From a bacterium (GTDB lineage Bacteria > Vulcanimicrobiota > Xenobia > Xenobiales > Xenobiaceae), in contig JALHDH010000006.1 in assembly GCA_022839105.1 (NCBI GenBank), positions 4,572-68,571 of the forward strand: 64,000 nt of DNA, in the 5' to 3' direction. Below are positions 16,701-27,300 of the stretch, piece by piece (within the stretch, counting starts at the first letter, position 1; each line of letters opens with the position of its first letter). The translations under genes were made by a program, and so were the position numbers. The notes under the pieces were generated by a model. The model was given only the letters and a program-made list of their open reading frames with translations. It was not told the origin of the DNA and ran no database searches.

Positions 16701-18743
16701 ATGCTCTTGTCGAAGCCTAGAAGCTGGAAGCTTCTGCTCGCGTGCCTTCTGGCCGTAGGACTTTTGCTGCCTGCGACCACGACGGCCCAGGCTGCCAGCG
16801 CGACCGTGAGCGGTGTCAAGATCACGGACGGCACCGGAACCTTGAAGGTGGACGTCCAGGCCACGGCCCCGGTGAGCTTCCGTTCCAAGCGGCTTGCCCA
16901 GCCGCGGCAGATGGTTGTCATCGATGTGTGGCCGGCAGTGCTCGGCACCGGCGCCCAAGCCCAGACCGATGTGAATCGGGGCCTGGTCGAGAAGGTTCGC
17001 CTGGCCCAGTACACGCCGGATACGGTTCGCGTCTATCTGGACGTGATCTCGCAGCCGCAACTCCAGGTCAGCCCTGCGCCCGAGCGGCGTGGCCTGACGG
17101 TGGCCGTCTCCACATCTCAGATTGCCGAGGCGAAAGTCACGACAGCCCCGGCAGCTCCGAGTGCGGAGGCCACCCGTCCGGCTCCCGTTCACAAGCCGGT
17201 GGCCCAGACCGCTCCCGCCCCGAAGCCTGCTCCGCAGGCCAAGGCGCAGCCCCGTCCTGCGACCCCCGCGTCCGTCACCCGGACGCCGACCTCCACCGCT
17301 TCGGCCCTGCGGGCCCAGCGGCCTCGCCCCCGGCCGGCGCCGGCTCCCAAGACGGTCTCCATCGATTTCGTCAACGCGGATCTGGTCTTCGTGATCAAGG
17401 CTCTGGCCCAGGAGATGGGTCGGAACGTCTTCGTCGCGCCCAACGTGATGGGGACGGTCACCGTCACCCTGAACAAGGTGCAGCCCGAAGGGGCCCTGGC
17501 CCTGATCCTGAAGATGCAGGAGAACGACTACAACTACAAGATCGTGGACGGGACCATCGTGGTGGCCAGTCCCGAGAAGCTGGCGCAGGTCGCGGATGAT
17601 ATCCTCACCCCGCGGACCAAGTCGGCTGCCGCCCGTCGCGACCTGATCTCCCAGGAATTCCTGCTCGAGGCCGCTCCGGCTGCCAAGGTCACCGAGTTCC
17701 TGAAGCTCCAGTATCCCGACGTGGAGTTCACCCAGCACCCGACGCTGAACGGCTTCTTCGCCAAGGCGACCCGGGATGAGCTGCGCCAGATCAAGGCCTC
17801 CATTCCTGGCCTGGATCAGGTGCCTGAACCTCCGCCGGCCCCTCGGCGCGAGTTCATCCCGGTCAAGTATGGTGATATCCGTCAGGTCCAGGCCTTGGCC
17901 AAGACCCTGGTGCCGGACCTCGAGTACAACACGGATGATCGGCTGAACCTGCTGATCGTCAATGGCTCGGATGCCTCGATCGAGGCCCTGCAGGAGCTCC
18001 TGGCCACCATCGACCGGCCGCAGGAGCAGGTCATGCTCGATGTCAAGGTCGTCGACCTGACCGAGAGCGGTGGAAAGAACCTCGGCGTGACGTGGGGCGC
18101 GCCCAACGCACCCGGCTCCTTCCAGACCACCTTCGGTGAGATCGTCCCGGTCCTCACTCCTCCGGCTGGATCGATCACCAATGACCAGATCGACCTCACC
18201 GAGTTGACCGGATTGGCAATCGGCCCGTTCGGTCGCACCCCGTTCGTGGTCCAGACCACCCTGGCGTTCCTGATCACCAACGGTGAGGCCAAGATCCTGG
18301 CCTCTCCGCGGGTGGCCACCCAGTCCGGAGGCGAAGCGAAGATCCACGTGGGCGACAAGTTCCCCATCGTGTTCTTCGACCCGCGTGCCGGCCAGTTCCA
18401 GGTCACCTACGTCAACATCGGCGTCACCCTCGACGTCAAGCCCCAGGTCAAGGCAGATGGCTACATCGTGGCCGAAGTCAAGCCTGAGGTGTCGAACCTG
18501 GTCGATCTGGTCAACAACCAGTACCCCCGCACCACGGTCCGCACCGTCAACTCGACGATGCGGGTCAAGGATGGCGACACGATTGTGCTGGGCGGCCTGA
18601 TCTCCGAGAGTCAGCGCCACAGCGTCAGCAAGATCCCGCTTCTGGGTGACCTGCCGATCTTCGGTCCCTTGTTCCGCTCGGTGACCGATTCGGCGGATCG
18701 CAACGAAGTGATCCTGATGATGACCCCGCACATCATGAAGTAG
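16701..18743 (+). CDS. pilQ: Type IV pilus outer-membrane secretin PilQ
   Basis: Forms the outer-membrane channel for the pilus. Signal peptide (1-31), one AMIN domain for peptidoglycan binding (about 35-130), a Pro/Ala-rich linker (140-215), STN/N0 domain (VSIDFVNADLVFVIKALAQEMGRNVFV onwards in parts), N1-type repeats (300-450), and the secretin domain with VDLTESGGKNLGVTWG, ILASPRVATQSGGEAKI and the final GLISESQRHSVSKIPLLGDLP / FGPLFRS signature. 680 aa, with one AMIN domain where many PilQ have two or three. Confidence 0.95.
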   Translation: MLLSKPRSWKLLLACLLAVGLLLPATTTAQAASATVSGVKITDGTGTLKVDVQATAPVSFRSKRLAQPRQMVVIDVWPAVLGTGAQAQTDVNRGLVEKVRLAQYTPDTVRVYLDVISQPQLQVSPAPERRGLTVAVSTSQIAEAKVTTAPAAPSAEATRPAPVHKPVAQTAPAPKPAPQAKAQPRPATPASVTRTPTSTASALRAQRPRPRPAPAPKTVSIDFVNADLVFVIKALAQEMGRNVFVAPNVMGTVTVTLNKVQPEGALALILKMQENDYNYKIVDGTIVVASPEKLAQVADDILTPRTKSAAARRDLISQEFLLEAAPAAKVTEFLKLQYPDVEFTQHPTLNGFFAKATRDELRQIKASIPGLDQVPEPPPAPRREFIPVKYGDIRQVQALAKTLVPDLEYNTDDRLNLLIVNGSDASIEALQELLATIDRPQEQVMLDVKVVDLTESGGKNLGVTWGAPNAPGSFQTTFGEIVPVLTPPAGSITNDQIDLTELTGLAIGPFGRTPFVVQTTLAFLITNGEAKILASPRVATQSGGEAKIHVGDKFPIVFFDPRAGQFQVTYVNIGVTLDVKPQVKADGYIVAEVKPEVSNLVDLVNNQYPRTTVRTVNSTMRVKDGDTIVLGGLISESQRHSVSKIPLLGDLPIFGPLFRSVTDSADRNEVILMMTPHIMK

Positions 18744-18763
18744 TCCTCGTTCGAGGTCGCTTC

Positions 18764-18797
18764 GCAGGAGGGTGGTGTTTCGGCACCACCCTCCTGC
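18764..18797 (+). terminator. Perfect 14-bp hairpin after pilQ
   Basis: GCAGGAGGGTGGTG (18764-18777) and CACCACCCTCCTGC (18784-18797) pair fully around TTTCGG. No T-run follows, so it may be a Rho-assisted terminator or an mRNA 3'-end stabiliser. Confidence 0.6.
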
Positions 18798-19141
18798 CAT
18801 GTCCGGCCGGGTTGGAATGCTCCTTCCCCTCCGTCTTCTTGGGAATCACGCAGGGGAGGAGGTCGGTCCTGGGGAACCGAACAGTCCGAAAGTCAAAGCC
18901 TGTCTTCTCGACCCGGGGCGCGGTTGCTTTGTTCGGGAGGGGCCCGGGGCGCTGGCCTGGGAGCCTGGGAATCCGGTCAGGTGGGGCGCCGGTTCCGGGG
19001 CCTCGGCGTCTTGATGGGATATCCGGGTTTCCGAGCAGCAGGTCTTGTCGGGCCCGCCCGGAGAGGCGGGCAGTCGGGGATTTGTTTTGCGACCCTGGGC
19101 TCGACGCAGGCGCAGGGCCCCAGAAAGTGGTGTGAACGCAA
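18798..19141 (+). other. Leader region of the giant TPR operon
   Basis: 344 bp with no supported gene. A short inverted repeat GCCCGCC/GGCGGGC is near 19050. TTTGTTTTGCGACCC near 19080 is a rare AT-rich spot, but no clean -10/-35 pair is visible. The GTG start of the next gene has no obvious ribosome-binding site. Confidence 0.35.
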
Positions 19142-22100
19142 GTGGCCGATGACGTCCGGGATTTGATGCGGGAGGCCGAGTCGCTGATCGAGGAGCGCGA
19201 CTGGGATGCCGCCCTGGAGAAGCTCAAGAGGGTCCTGGAACTTGATCCTGAGAACGCCAAGGCGTGTGAGAGGCGGGCACACGCTTTCGCGGTTCGCGGC
19301 ATGATCAAGTCGGTCGTTCAGACCTACTTCCGTTTGATGGACATCCTGGAGGCACGCTCGGAGCTCGACCCGGCCATCGAGGTCGCCGGCTGGATTCAGC
19401 GCCTGGATCCCCAATCAGATGCCGCCAGGATGCGGGTCATCCAGATCCTGCGCAAGAAGGGCGACCAGGCCGAGGTGGTCCGTCGCTCGCGGGATCTGGC
19501 CCGGCTCTATATCGAACTCGGACAAGGCGATCAGTCGATTTCGCTTCTGAAGAGCGCCCAGGAGGCGGATCCCGAGAACCTCGAGATCGGTCTGGAACTG
19601 GCCGAGATGTTCGTCAGCCATGGGCATATCGAGGAGGGGGCCGCGCAGTATCGCAAGGTGGCCGGAGCCTTCCAGGAAAAAGGCCTGGTCGAGAAGGCCG
19701 CCGAGGCGTTCCGGCGCATGAAGGTCATCGTTCCCGATGACCCCGGGGTCTTCTTCACCCTCGGCAAGCTCTTCGTGACCTTGGGGCGTTTCAACGAGGC
19801 CGAGCAGGAATTCCGGGCGATCCTGCGCCACAACCTCAACCACGAGGAGGCCCTGCTGGCCCTGGGCGATGTGTGCCAGAAGAAGGGGCAGTTCCGCGAC
19901 GCGATCCTGGCGTTCAACAAGATCCTGAGCATCAATCCCCAGGAGAATACCGCCAAGGAGAAGCTGGGGGAACTCTATCAGGCCCAGGGCATTTCTCAGG
20001 ACGCTGTCAAGCACTATCTGGCCGCGGCTCATTCCTGGCAGCAGCTTGAGGAGCATCCGCGGGCCATCAAGCTCTATCAGCGGGTCCTGGCACTGGATCC
20101 CACCAACCCCACCGCGTGTCGGGAACTGACCAACCTGGGGGCTCCGTTGACCCCCGACCCCGGGGACTTCGCCCCGCCAGCCCAGCCGGCTCCGACCCCG
20201 GAGACCGGTCGTTCCAAGTCGGCCTCACAATCTTCAAAAAACCAGTCCGGCGAGACCATCCAGGTCCCCAAGAAGCGCCGCAAGGGTCTCGAGTCCCCGG
20301 ATGGTTCCCCGCCCGCCGGAGAACGCGTCCGCAAAGGTCTGGTCCGCAAGGAGGAAGCTGGCGGCCGGGGTCTGACCCGCAAGGTGGGAGGGAAGGCCGG
20401 CCTGGTCGCGGCGAGTCTCGAAAAGCCCGTTCTCGGGCGGGGGGGGAGCGGGCCTCGTCCGGGCTTGATGAAGCCGGGCCTGGGACTCCCCGGTGCCGAG
20501 AAGCCGGTTCTCGGGGGCAAGAGGACCTTGCGCCGGAAGGACCGTGTCGAGGAGCCGCCCGAAGAAGTCTTCGAGGAGGTCTTCGAGGAAGTCTTCGAGG
20601 AGCCTGTCGAGGAGATCGTCCAGGCCAAGCCGGAACTCCCTCGGGAGGCTCCGGCAGCCGCCCAGCCTCCCGAGGAGGTCGCCCCCCCGGCTCCGCTCGA
20701 AGAACCCTTGGAGTTCATTGAAGAGGCAGCCCCGGCAATCGCCTCCGAGGCTCCTGAGATCGAACAGGCTTCCCTGGATTCCGAACTCACCGAGGCGGAG
20801 GCGCAAGTGACTCCGGTGGAAGTCGCTGCGCCTCCGCGCCCCAGCCCGGTCCGGCCCGTCATGGTGGTCCAGGCCCGACCTGGAACCTTGCAGGTTCCAC
20901 CTCCGGTCCTCTTCCTGGCCGAACCCTCCCTGCTGCCTCGAATCCGCGAGCAGGTCGTGGACGCGCCGGATCCCGAGGTGCTTCCCTGGAGCCCCCTGAC
21001 CGAGGTGGACGAGGACCAGGTCCGTCAGGCCCGCAAGAAGAAGACCGAGGCCCAGGTGGCCCAGGTTCCGGACGAGAAGAAGTCCGGTCCGATCGCCTCG
21101 CGCTTTGGTGGCTCCGGAGGAGGCCTGACCTTCTCGGGTGGTTCGCTTCTTCAGGGGATGCGGATGGCCGGGGGGCAGAAATCCCGGCGTCCGGCTGCGC
21201 GAGCAGAGCAACCCCAGGAGCCCCCCGCGGAAGCCACGCCCAAGACGGCCCGGCCGGCAGCCGGGCGATCTCCCTCGGCGGCCGGCTCGCTGGCCGAGAG
21301 GATCGCCAGGATGCGTGCCGAGAAGGATGCCCTGGAACGGGAACAATCCGGGCAGGTTTCCTCCGAAGAGGAGGCCGCTCCCAAGCCGCCTGCTCCGCCC
21401 AAGGTGCGCCCTGGAACGCCGCCCGTTGCCCGGGGGCGCAAGGCCTTGCTGGGGGGAACCCCGTCTGCCTCTCCACCGGTCACGGCCGCGCCGGAGCGCA
21501 TCCCTGCGCCCCAGGTGACGCCCGCACCCGGAAGGATTCCAGCTCCCCAGGCCTCCGATTCGGTTGAGGCCGTTGCAGTCGAAGAGGCGGTCCCCGGACC
21601 GGGCCGCCCCGCTGTCGTTCGCGCGGGGCGCACGGCCCTGGGAAAGGCCTCGACGCCCGTGGAGGCGCCCGCTGCCGTGCCTGCTCCCGAGCCGGTTCCG
21701 CCCCCTCAGGTCCCTGAGCCGCCCCTGGAGGTTGCCGCCCAGCCTTCGGAGGAGCCGCAGGCCCAGGTGGCGCCCGTGCTGGAGGAGGTTCCGGTCGGGG
21801 AGACCGCTTCCGAGGAGTCGTCCCAGGCCGTCGTCGAGGAGGACCTCCTTGCCGGATCCGCCTCCCAGGCTGGATTGCCGGTTGCCGCGGGAGAGGAGGA
21901 GCTCTTTGCCGGAGCCCCCTCCCAGGCGGAATTGCCGATCGGTGCCGGGGAGGAGGAGCTCTTTGCCGGAGCTCCCTCCCAGGAGGAATTGCCGATCGGC
22001 GCCGGGGAGGAGGAGCTCTTCGCGGGACCGCCCTCCCAGGAGGAGTTGCAGATCGGAGCCGGGGAAGAGGAACTCTTCGCAGGTCCGGCCGCGCAGGAGG

Positions 22101-24343
22101 AAATCCTGGCCGGGCCGGCTCCCGAAGAAAAGCCCCAGGCCCCGGAATCGGGAGGCACTCTCGAGGAGGCCGGCCCTGCCCAGCCGCTCGCCGAGGTCCC
22201 GTCCCAGGCGCTTCCGGTCGAGGAACCTGTGCCGGCCCAGCCGGAACCGGTGGCGACCCTCGCCGAAGAGTCCGAGGTTCAGGCGGAGTCGGCCCTGGTC
22301 GAGCCTGAACCTGAGGCCCAGGTGGAGTCCATCGCCGAGGGTCTTGAGCCGGAGGCACCGGTGGCGGTTGCCGAAGGCCCGTCCCCCGCAGTGCAGGCCC
22401 CGGAACCTTCGGTGGCCGAGCCTCCGGCGGCCGAGACCTTGTGCTCGCTGGCCGTGGAGTCGGAGTTCGCCCCAGAGCAGATCCAGGAGGCCCGAAGGGT
22501 TCGTGAGAAGCTCGCGGGGGCCGATGTCACCACGGCGATCAGCGCCTATCGGCGCGCGGTCGAGGAATCGCCTGAAAACCTCATGCTCCGGACGGATCTG
22601 GCCGACATCCATCTGCGCTACGGCCTGCTGGATGATGCCGTCATGCAGTACCGGCAGATCCTCATGCGCAAGCCGGACTCGATTGCCCTGCGTCACCGAC
22701 TGGCAGACGCATATCTCTGGAACGCCGAGTATGAGGAGGCCGCCTCGACCTTCCTGGAACTGGCGGATCTCCACGTCCGGAATGAGCGCGAGGCCGACGC
22801 CGTCGACATCCTGCAGTCGGTGTTGAGCCTGGATCCCAACCACTTCCTGGCTCGGCGTCGGCTGGTCGACCGCTTCTCGGGGCTGGGCCAGAAGGACCGG
22901 GCGGTCCACCACCTTCGCCAGCTCGCCGAGATCGCCCTGGCCCGGGGGACCGTGGAGGAGGCCATCGGGGCTTTCCAGCAACTGATGACCCTCTCGGATG
23001 ACCCCACCTTCCAGGAGCGCCTGGCCCAGGTCTACGAGAATCAGGGCGAGGTGGCCCAGGCCCTGGTCAACTACCGGACCTTGGCCCAACGCTACCGGGA
23101 AGCCCACCTGTGGGATGAGGCCACCGGCGTCACCGAGAAGCTGGTGGCCCTGGATCCGGACAACCTGGCCGATCGCCACGCGCTGATCGAGCTCTACGAG
23201 AGGCAGCAGCGCTTCGACCGGGTCCTGGAGGGGCGCTTCGAACTCGGGTGTCGCCACGAGGACCAGGGAGCCATCTCGGAGGCGACCATGCTCTTCGAGC
23301 TGGTTCTCGAGACGGATCCTGCCCACCACGAGGCACGCCGCAGGTTGGTGGACTGCCATCTGCGCAGCGGCGATCTGGCGGCAGCCCTGAAGAATTCCCA
23401 GCCACTGACCGAGCTGTACCTCGAGACCCGGGACACCGCTCCGGCCATCGACCTGTATCGGCGCCTGACCGAGGCCGACCCGAAGTCCCTGGAGCTCCGC
23501 CGTCGTCTGCTGGAATTCTACGAGATGGCCGGTCGGCACGAGGAGGCCCTCGAGCAGTTGCTGGTCCTGGCGGACCTGCACGAGGCCTCCGGGCGTGAGA
23601 GGGAGGCCGTCCAGGTCCTGCAGAGGGCCTTGGAGGTGGCTCCGACCCGCGACGATCTGCACTATCGCCTCGCCCGCCTCTACGACGAGAAGCTGGGCAG
23701 CCTGCCCGGCGCCCTGAACGAGTTCCGCCGGGTCTTCGAACTGAACCCTGGCCACACCGAGGCCATGGATCGCTATGCCCGACTGCTGATGGAACAGCGC
23801 AGGGCGCGCGAGGCCGCCGAGGTCCTCAACCGCCTGGTCGAGGTCCAGTCCGAGTCGGGAGGTCTCTCTCGAACCCAGATCCTGGGCGAGTACAAGGAGC
23901 GGATCCAGGCCGAGCCGACGGACTGGCAGACCCGATTCGTCTACGGCGAGCTGTGCTATTACCTCAACCAGGTCGAGGATGCCGTCGAACAGTTCCAGAA
24001 GACCCGTTCCGACCGGGATCACGAGCTGCGCTCCTACAACATGCTCGGCCTGGCCTTCGCCAAGAATCCACGCTTCGGGTTGGACCTTGCCGTGCGTCAG
24101 TTCCGCCGGGGTCTTGAGACCAAGGGCCATGCCGAGCAGGACTACCTGGAACTGCGTTACAACCTGGCGATGCTCCTGTACAAGAATCACCGCCTGCAGG
24201 AAGCCCTGACCGAGCTCAAGGACATCCTGGCGGTCGACGTGGCCTATCGCGATGTCGACGAGAGGGTGAGGCGGCTTCAGGAGGAGATCGCCGGGGGAGG
24301 GGGCGGGAAGACCTCCCGCCTGCCACCGCAAAGGGGAGCCTGA
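19142..24343 (+). CDS. Giant TPR protein with long acidic/proline-rich middle
   Basis: 1733 aa, no signal peptide, so probably cytoplasmic. N-terminal TPR solenoid (about 1-320), then ~770 residues of low-complexity Pro/Glu/Ala/Val sequence, then a C-terminal TPR solenoid (about 1110-1720). The middle contains a basic stretch rich in RKGLVRK-type motifs (about 380-480), EEVFEEVFEEVFEE, and five 19-residue repeats built on GEEELFAG (898-992). No enzyme motif is seen. The two solenoids on a flexible tether suggest a scaffold; a FimV-like role in pilus assembly is only a contextual guess. GTG start. Confidence 0.8.
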   Translation: MADDVRDLMREAESLIEERDWDAALEKLKRVLELDPENAKACERRAHAFAVRGMIKSVVQTYFRLMDILEARSELDPAIEVAGWIQRLDPQSDAARMRVIQILRKKGDQAEVVRRSRDLARLYIELGQGDQSISLLKSAQEADPENLEIGLELAEMFVSHGHIEEGAAQYRKVAGAFQEKGLVEKAAEAFRRMKVIVPDDPGVFFTLGKLFVTLGRFNEAEQEFRAILRHNLNHEEALLALGDVCQKKGQFRDAILAFNKILSINPQENTAKEKLGELYQAQGISQDAVKHYLAAAHSWQQLEEHPRAIKLYQRVLALDPTNPTACRELTNLGAPLTPDPGDFAPPAQPAPTPETGRSKSASQSSKNQSGETIQVPKKRRKGLESPDGSPPAGERVRKGLVRKEEAGGRGLTRKVGGKAGLVAASLEKPVLGRGGSGPRPGLMKPGLGLPGAEKPVLGGKRTLRRKDRVEEPPEEVFEEVFEEVFEEPVEEIVQAKPELPREAPAAAQPPEEVAPPAPLEEPLEFIEEAAPAIASEAPEIEQASLDSELTEAEAQVTPVEVAAPPRPSPVRPVMVVQARPGTLQVPPPVLFLAEPSLLPRIREQVVDAPDPEVLPWSPLTEVDEDQVRQARKKKTEAQVAQVPDEKKSGPIASRFGGSGGGLTFSGGSLLQGMRMAGGQKSRRPAARAEQPQEPPAEATPKTARPAAGRSPSAAGSLAERIARMRAEKDALEREQSGQVSSEEEAAPKPPAPPKVRPGTPPVARGRKALLGGTPSASPPVTAAPERIPAPQVTPAPGRIPAPQASDSVEAVAVEEAVPGPGRPAVVRAGRTALGKASTPVEAPAAVPAPEPVPPPQVPEPPLEVAAQPSEEPQAQVAPVLEEVPVGETASEESSQAVVEEDLLAGSASQAGLPVAAGEEELFAGAPSQAELPIGAGEEELFAGAPSQEELPIGAGEEELFAGPPSQEELQIGAGEEELFAGPAAQEEILAGPAPEEKPQAPESGGTLEEAGPAQPLAEVPSQALPVEEPVPAQPEPVATLAEESEVQAESALVEPEPEAQVESIAEGLEPEAPVAVAEGPSPAVQAPEPSVAEPPAAETLCSLAVESEFAPEQIQEARRVREKLAGADVTTAISAYRRAVEESPENLMLRTDLADIHLRYGLLDDAVMQYRQILMRKPDSIALRHRLADAYLWNAEYEEAASTFLELADLHVRNEREADAVDILQSVLSLDPNHFLARRRLVDRFSGLGQKDRAVHHLRQLAEIALARGTVEEAIGAFQQLMTLSDDPTFQERLAQVYENQGEVAQALVNYRTLAQRYREAHLWDEATGVTEKLVALDPDNLADRHALIELYERQQRFDRVLEGRFELGCRHEDQGAISEATMLFELVLETDPAHHEARRRLVDCHLRSGDLAAALKNSQPLTELYLETRDTAPAIDLYRRLTEADPKSLELRRRLLEFYEMAGRHEEALEQLLVLADLHEASGREREAVQVLQRALEVAPTRDDLHYRLARLYDEKLGSLPGALNEFRRVFELNPGHTEAMDRYARLLMEQRRAREAAEVLNRLVEVQSESGGLSRTQILGEYKERIQAEPTDWQTRFVYGELCYYLNQVEDAVEQFQKTRSDRDHELRSYNMLGLAFAKNPRFGLDLAVRQFRRGLETKGHAEQDYLELRYNLAMLLYKNHRLQEALTELKDILAVDVAYRDVDERVRRLQEEIAGGGGGKTSRLPPQRGA
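21833..22117 (+). repeat. Five 57-bp repeats encoding a 19-residue GEEELFAG unit
   Basis: Units start at 21833, 21890, 21947, 22004 and 22061 with no gaps. Consensus GEEELFAGAPSQEELPIGA; the first (VEEDLLAG) and last (FAGPAAQEE) are the most diverged. The DNA of units 2-4 is also very similar, which suggests recent unit duplication. Confidence 0.9.
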
Positions 24344-24392
24344 GGCCCGCCCCCTGGGATTCCACCCCAACTGAGCGCAGACCGGAGAAGAC

Positions 24393-27300
24393 ATGGCAGA
24401 CCGCAAGAAGATCGACACGCTGATCCAGCAAGGGGACCAGTTGGCGGCCCAGAACCGCTGGGATCAGGCCATGGGAGCCTATCGGCAGGCCCTGGAGCTG
24501 GCTCCGGAGGACGTGCAGGTTCGGGATCATATCCTGGAGGCGGCCACCCGCCGGGGGGACTATGGCGAGGTCATCAGTCAGTGCATGGCCCTGGCCGAGC
24601 TCTTCGCCGCCCAGGGAGAGGCCGACCAGGCCATCGAGCGCTACAAGATCATCGTCAACCTCGAGCAGAGCGTGCGCAAGAAGGATTTTGGAGGGGAAGA
24701 GGCCTCCGAGATCCAGAACCGGGTGTCGCAGGTCAAGCCAGAGATCTTCTCGCGGATCGGGAAGTTCTACCTGGAGAAGGGGGAGCATGACGAGTCCGTA
24801 GCCTGGCTTCGCTCCAGCCTGGACATCGACCCCGGCCGATGGGATACCCATATGGCCTTGGGCCGCGCCCTCATGGCTCAAGGCAAGGACAAGGAGGCCA
24901 TCGGCGAGTTCCAGGAAGTCGTGCGGCTGGCGCCCAATGAGGCTGCCCAGGCCTATGAGATGCTCGGCGAGGTCTTCATCCGGGCCGGGCGGACGCCCCA
25001 GACCACGGTGGTCTGGTTCCGCAATGCCGGCGAGCTCTACATGCAGCGCAAGCAGATGGTCGACGCCATCCGCACCTATGAGCGCATCCTGGAATACGAG
25101 CCGCGCAACAAGGACATCCTGGTCAAGCTTGCCGAGATCTACGCTTCGGAGGGACGCAGCGAGCAGGCGGTGGAGACCTATCGCACCCTCGCCGGCATCT
25201 ATCAGGAAGAGGGTCTGCTCGACAAGGTGATCGGCTTCTACGAGAAGCTGCTGGATTGCGATCCCCAGAATGAGGAAGCCCGCAATCAGGTCATCGACAT
25301 CTATCGCAACATTCTGGCCAGGGATCCCTCGAATACCTCGGTGCGACTCCGCCTGGTCGAGAACCTCCTGCGCCGCGGCATGACCTCGGAGGCTGGCGAG
25401 CAGCAACTGGCGCTGGCCCGTTCCCACCTGGAACGCGGCATGATCGAGGAAGCGCTCCCGGTGGCGCGTAAGCTCCTGGAGTTGGACCCGGGCAATATCG
25501 AGGCCCGCAAGCTGATGGGGGAGATCTATCGGAAGAAGGACATGAACTCGGAGGCCTTGACCGAGTTCCAGCAGGTGGTCCGACTGTACCAGGATGCCGG
25601 GGACGAGAAGGCCGCCATGGACTTCCAGCATCGCCTGGTCGAACTCTTCCCCGAGGCCTCGGACCTGCAGTACCAGGTCGCCCTGACCTTGCGAAGCCAG
25701 GGGGATCACGAGGGCGCCGTTCGCGAGCTGATGCGCCTGCTGGGAGAGCGTCCCGAGGATCTGCTGGCCATGATCTATCTGGCCGAGGAGTATTCGGCCC
25801 TGAACCGCTGGGATGAGGCGGTGGAGACCTATCGCACGGTGCTGACCCAGGAACCCGCTCGGCTGGATGTGCGCAAGCGCCTGGTCAAGCATTGTCTGGA
25901 GTCGGGACGCCTGGATGAGGCCGTCCAGGAGATCCAGGCCCTTCCTGAAGAGGATTTCGAGCGGGGCAGCCTGCTGTGCCGGGTGATCGAGAAGCAACTG
26001 GCGGACGGCCTCCTGGAGGAGGTCGAGCGCAACCTGGATCGCCTTTCCGATGAGGACGAACGCAAGGTCGGCTTCCGCAAGGATCTCATCAAGAGATACC
26101 TGGATGCCAACGATCTGCAGCGGGCTGACGCGGCCATGCCCCTGGTCCCTCGCTCGGACAAGGAGCGCAACCGGCTGGTGACCCGGCTGATGGAGATGTA
26201 CCTCAGTTCAGGGAACCTCGAGACGGCGGCAGAGCTGATCAACCGGCTTCCCGCCGAGGACCCCCTGCGGCTCTCCTTCCAGAGGCGCCTGATCGGGTCG
26301 TATCAGGAGAGCGGTCGCCTGGAGGAGGCGGCAGCCGAGCTGGCTCGCCTTCCGGAGGGTGACGAGTCCCGCCCGGACTTCCTGGCCCGGCAGATCTCCG
26401 GATTGCTCACGGCAGGCCGCCTCTCCGAGGCGATCCGCGAGATCGAGCGGCTTCCGGAGGGGGACCCGGCCCGAAACTCGTTCATGGGCCAGTTGATCGA
26501 GGCCTACCTGCAGAGCGGCGACATCGATCGGGCCGCCGAGGAGGTCGGCCGCCTCTCGCTGGAGGACGAGATCCGACCCCGCTACCGCCGCCGCATCATC
26601 CAGGCCTACCTCAACGCGAATCGCCTGGAGGATGCCGAGCGCGACATCCATGCCCTCGAGCCGGGGGACCCCGAGAAACGCTCCTTCCTGCGCCTGCTCT
26701 TGCAGAAATTCGAGGCCACCGGGCAGATGGATCGCCTGCGCGAGATGCTTCTGCACCTTCCCGATGACATGAACGAAAAGCAGCAGTATCTCGACGGGAT
26801 CCTGCACAACTATCTCATGTCGGGGAATCTGGCCCAGATGCGCCAGGATGTCTACCAGGTGGCGGAGTCGGTTTCGGCCGCCGGGAACCACCAGGAGGCC
26901 GAGCGTCTCTATCGCCAGTTGCTGGCCTATCATCCCGCGGACGTCGAGATTCGGTTGCGCCTCTCCCATGAGGTGGCCTGTCAGGGCGAGCTGGAGCGCG
27001 CCCGGGAAGGCATGCTGGTCCTGGCCGGGCGTTTCCACCGCGAGGGGAATGCGACTTCGGCCGCGGACATCTACAGCCGCCTGCTCGAGATCGATCCGGA
27101 AAACCTGAATGCCCGCTATCGATTGGGCCATATCTGGGCCGAGCACGGTCAGACCGCCCAGGCTCTGGAGCAGTTCTCCCAACTGGCCAAGGTCTACATG
27201 CTCCAGAATCTCCCCGAGGTCGCCCAGAGGGTGCTCAACCGCATCCTCGAGCTCGAGCCCAAGGACATCCCTCACCGGCGTCAGTTGATCCAGTTGTTGA

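Noticed and set aside
18850..18910. String resembling the core of a c-di-GMP-I (GEMM) riboswitch (CACGCAGGGG ... GAAAGTCAAAGCC)
   Set aside because: The paired stems, the receptor stem and the conserved GGTAGGTAGCG-type segment of GEMM are absent downstream.
20234..24418. 1394-aa minus-strand ORF opposite the giant TPR gene
   Set aside because: Antisense artefact of high GC and codon bias; no domain, and the plus strand has clear TPRs.
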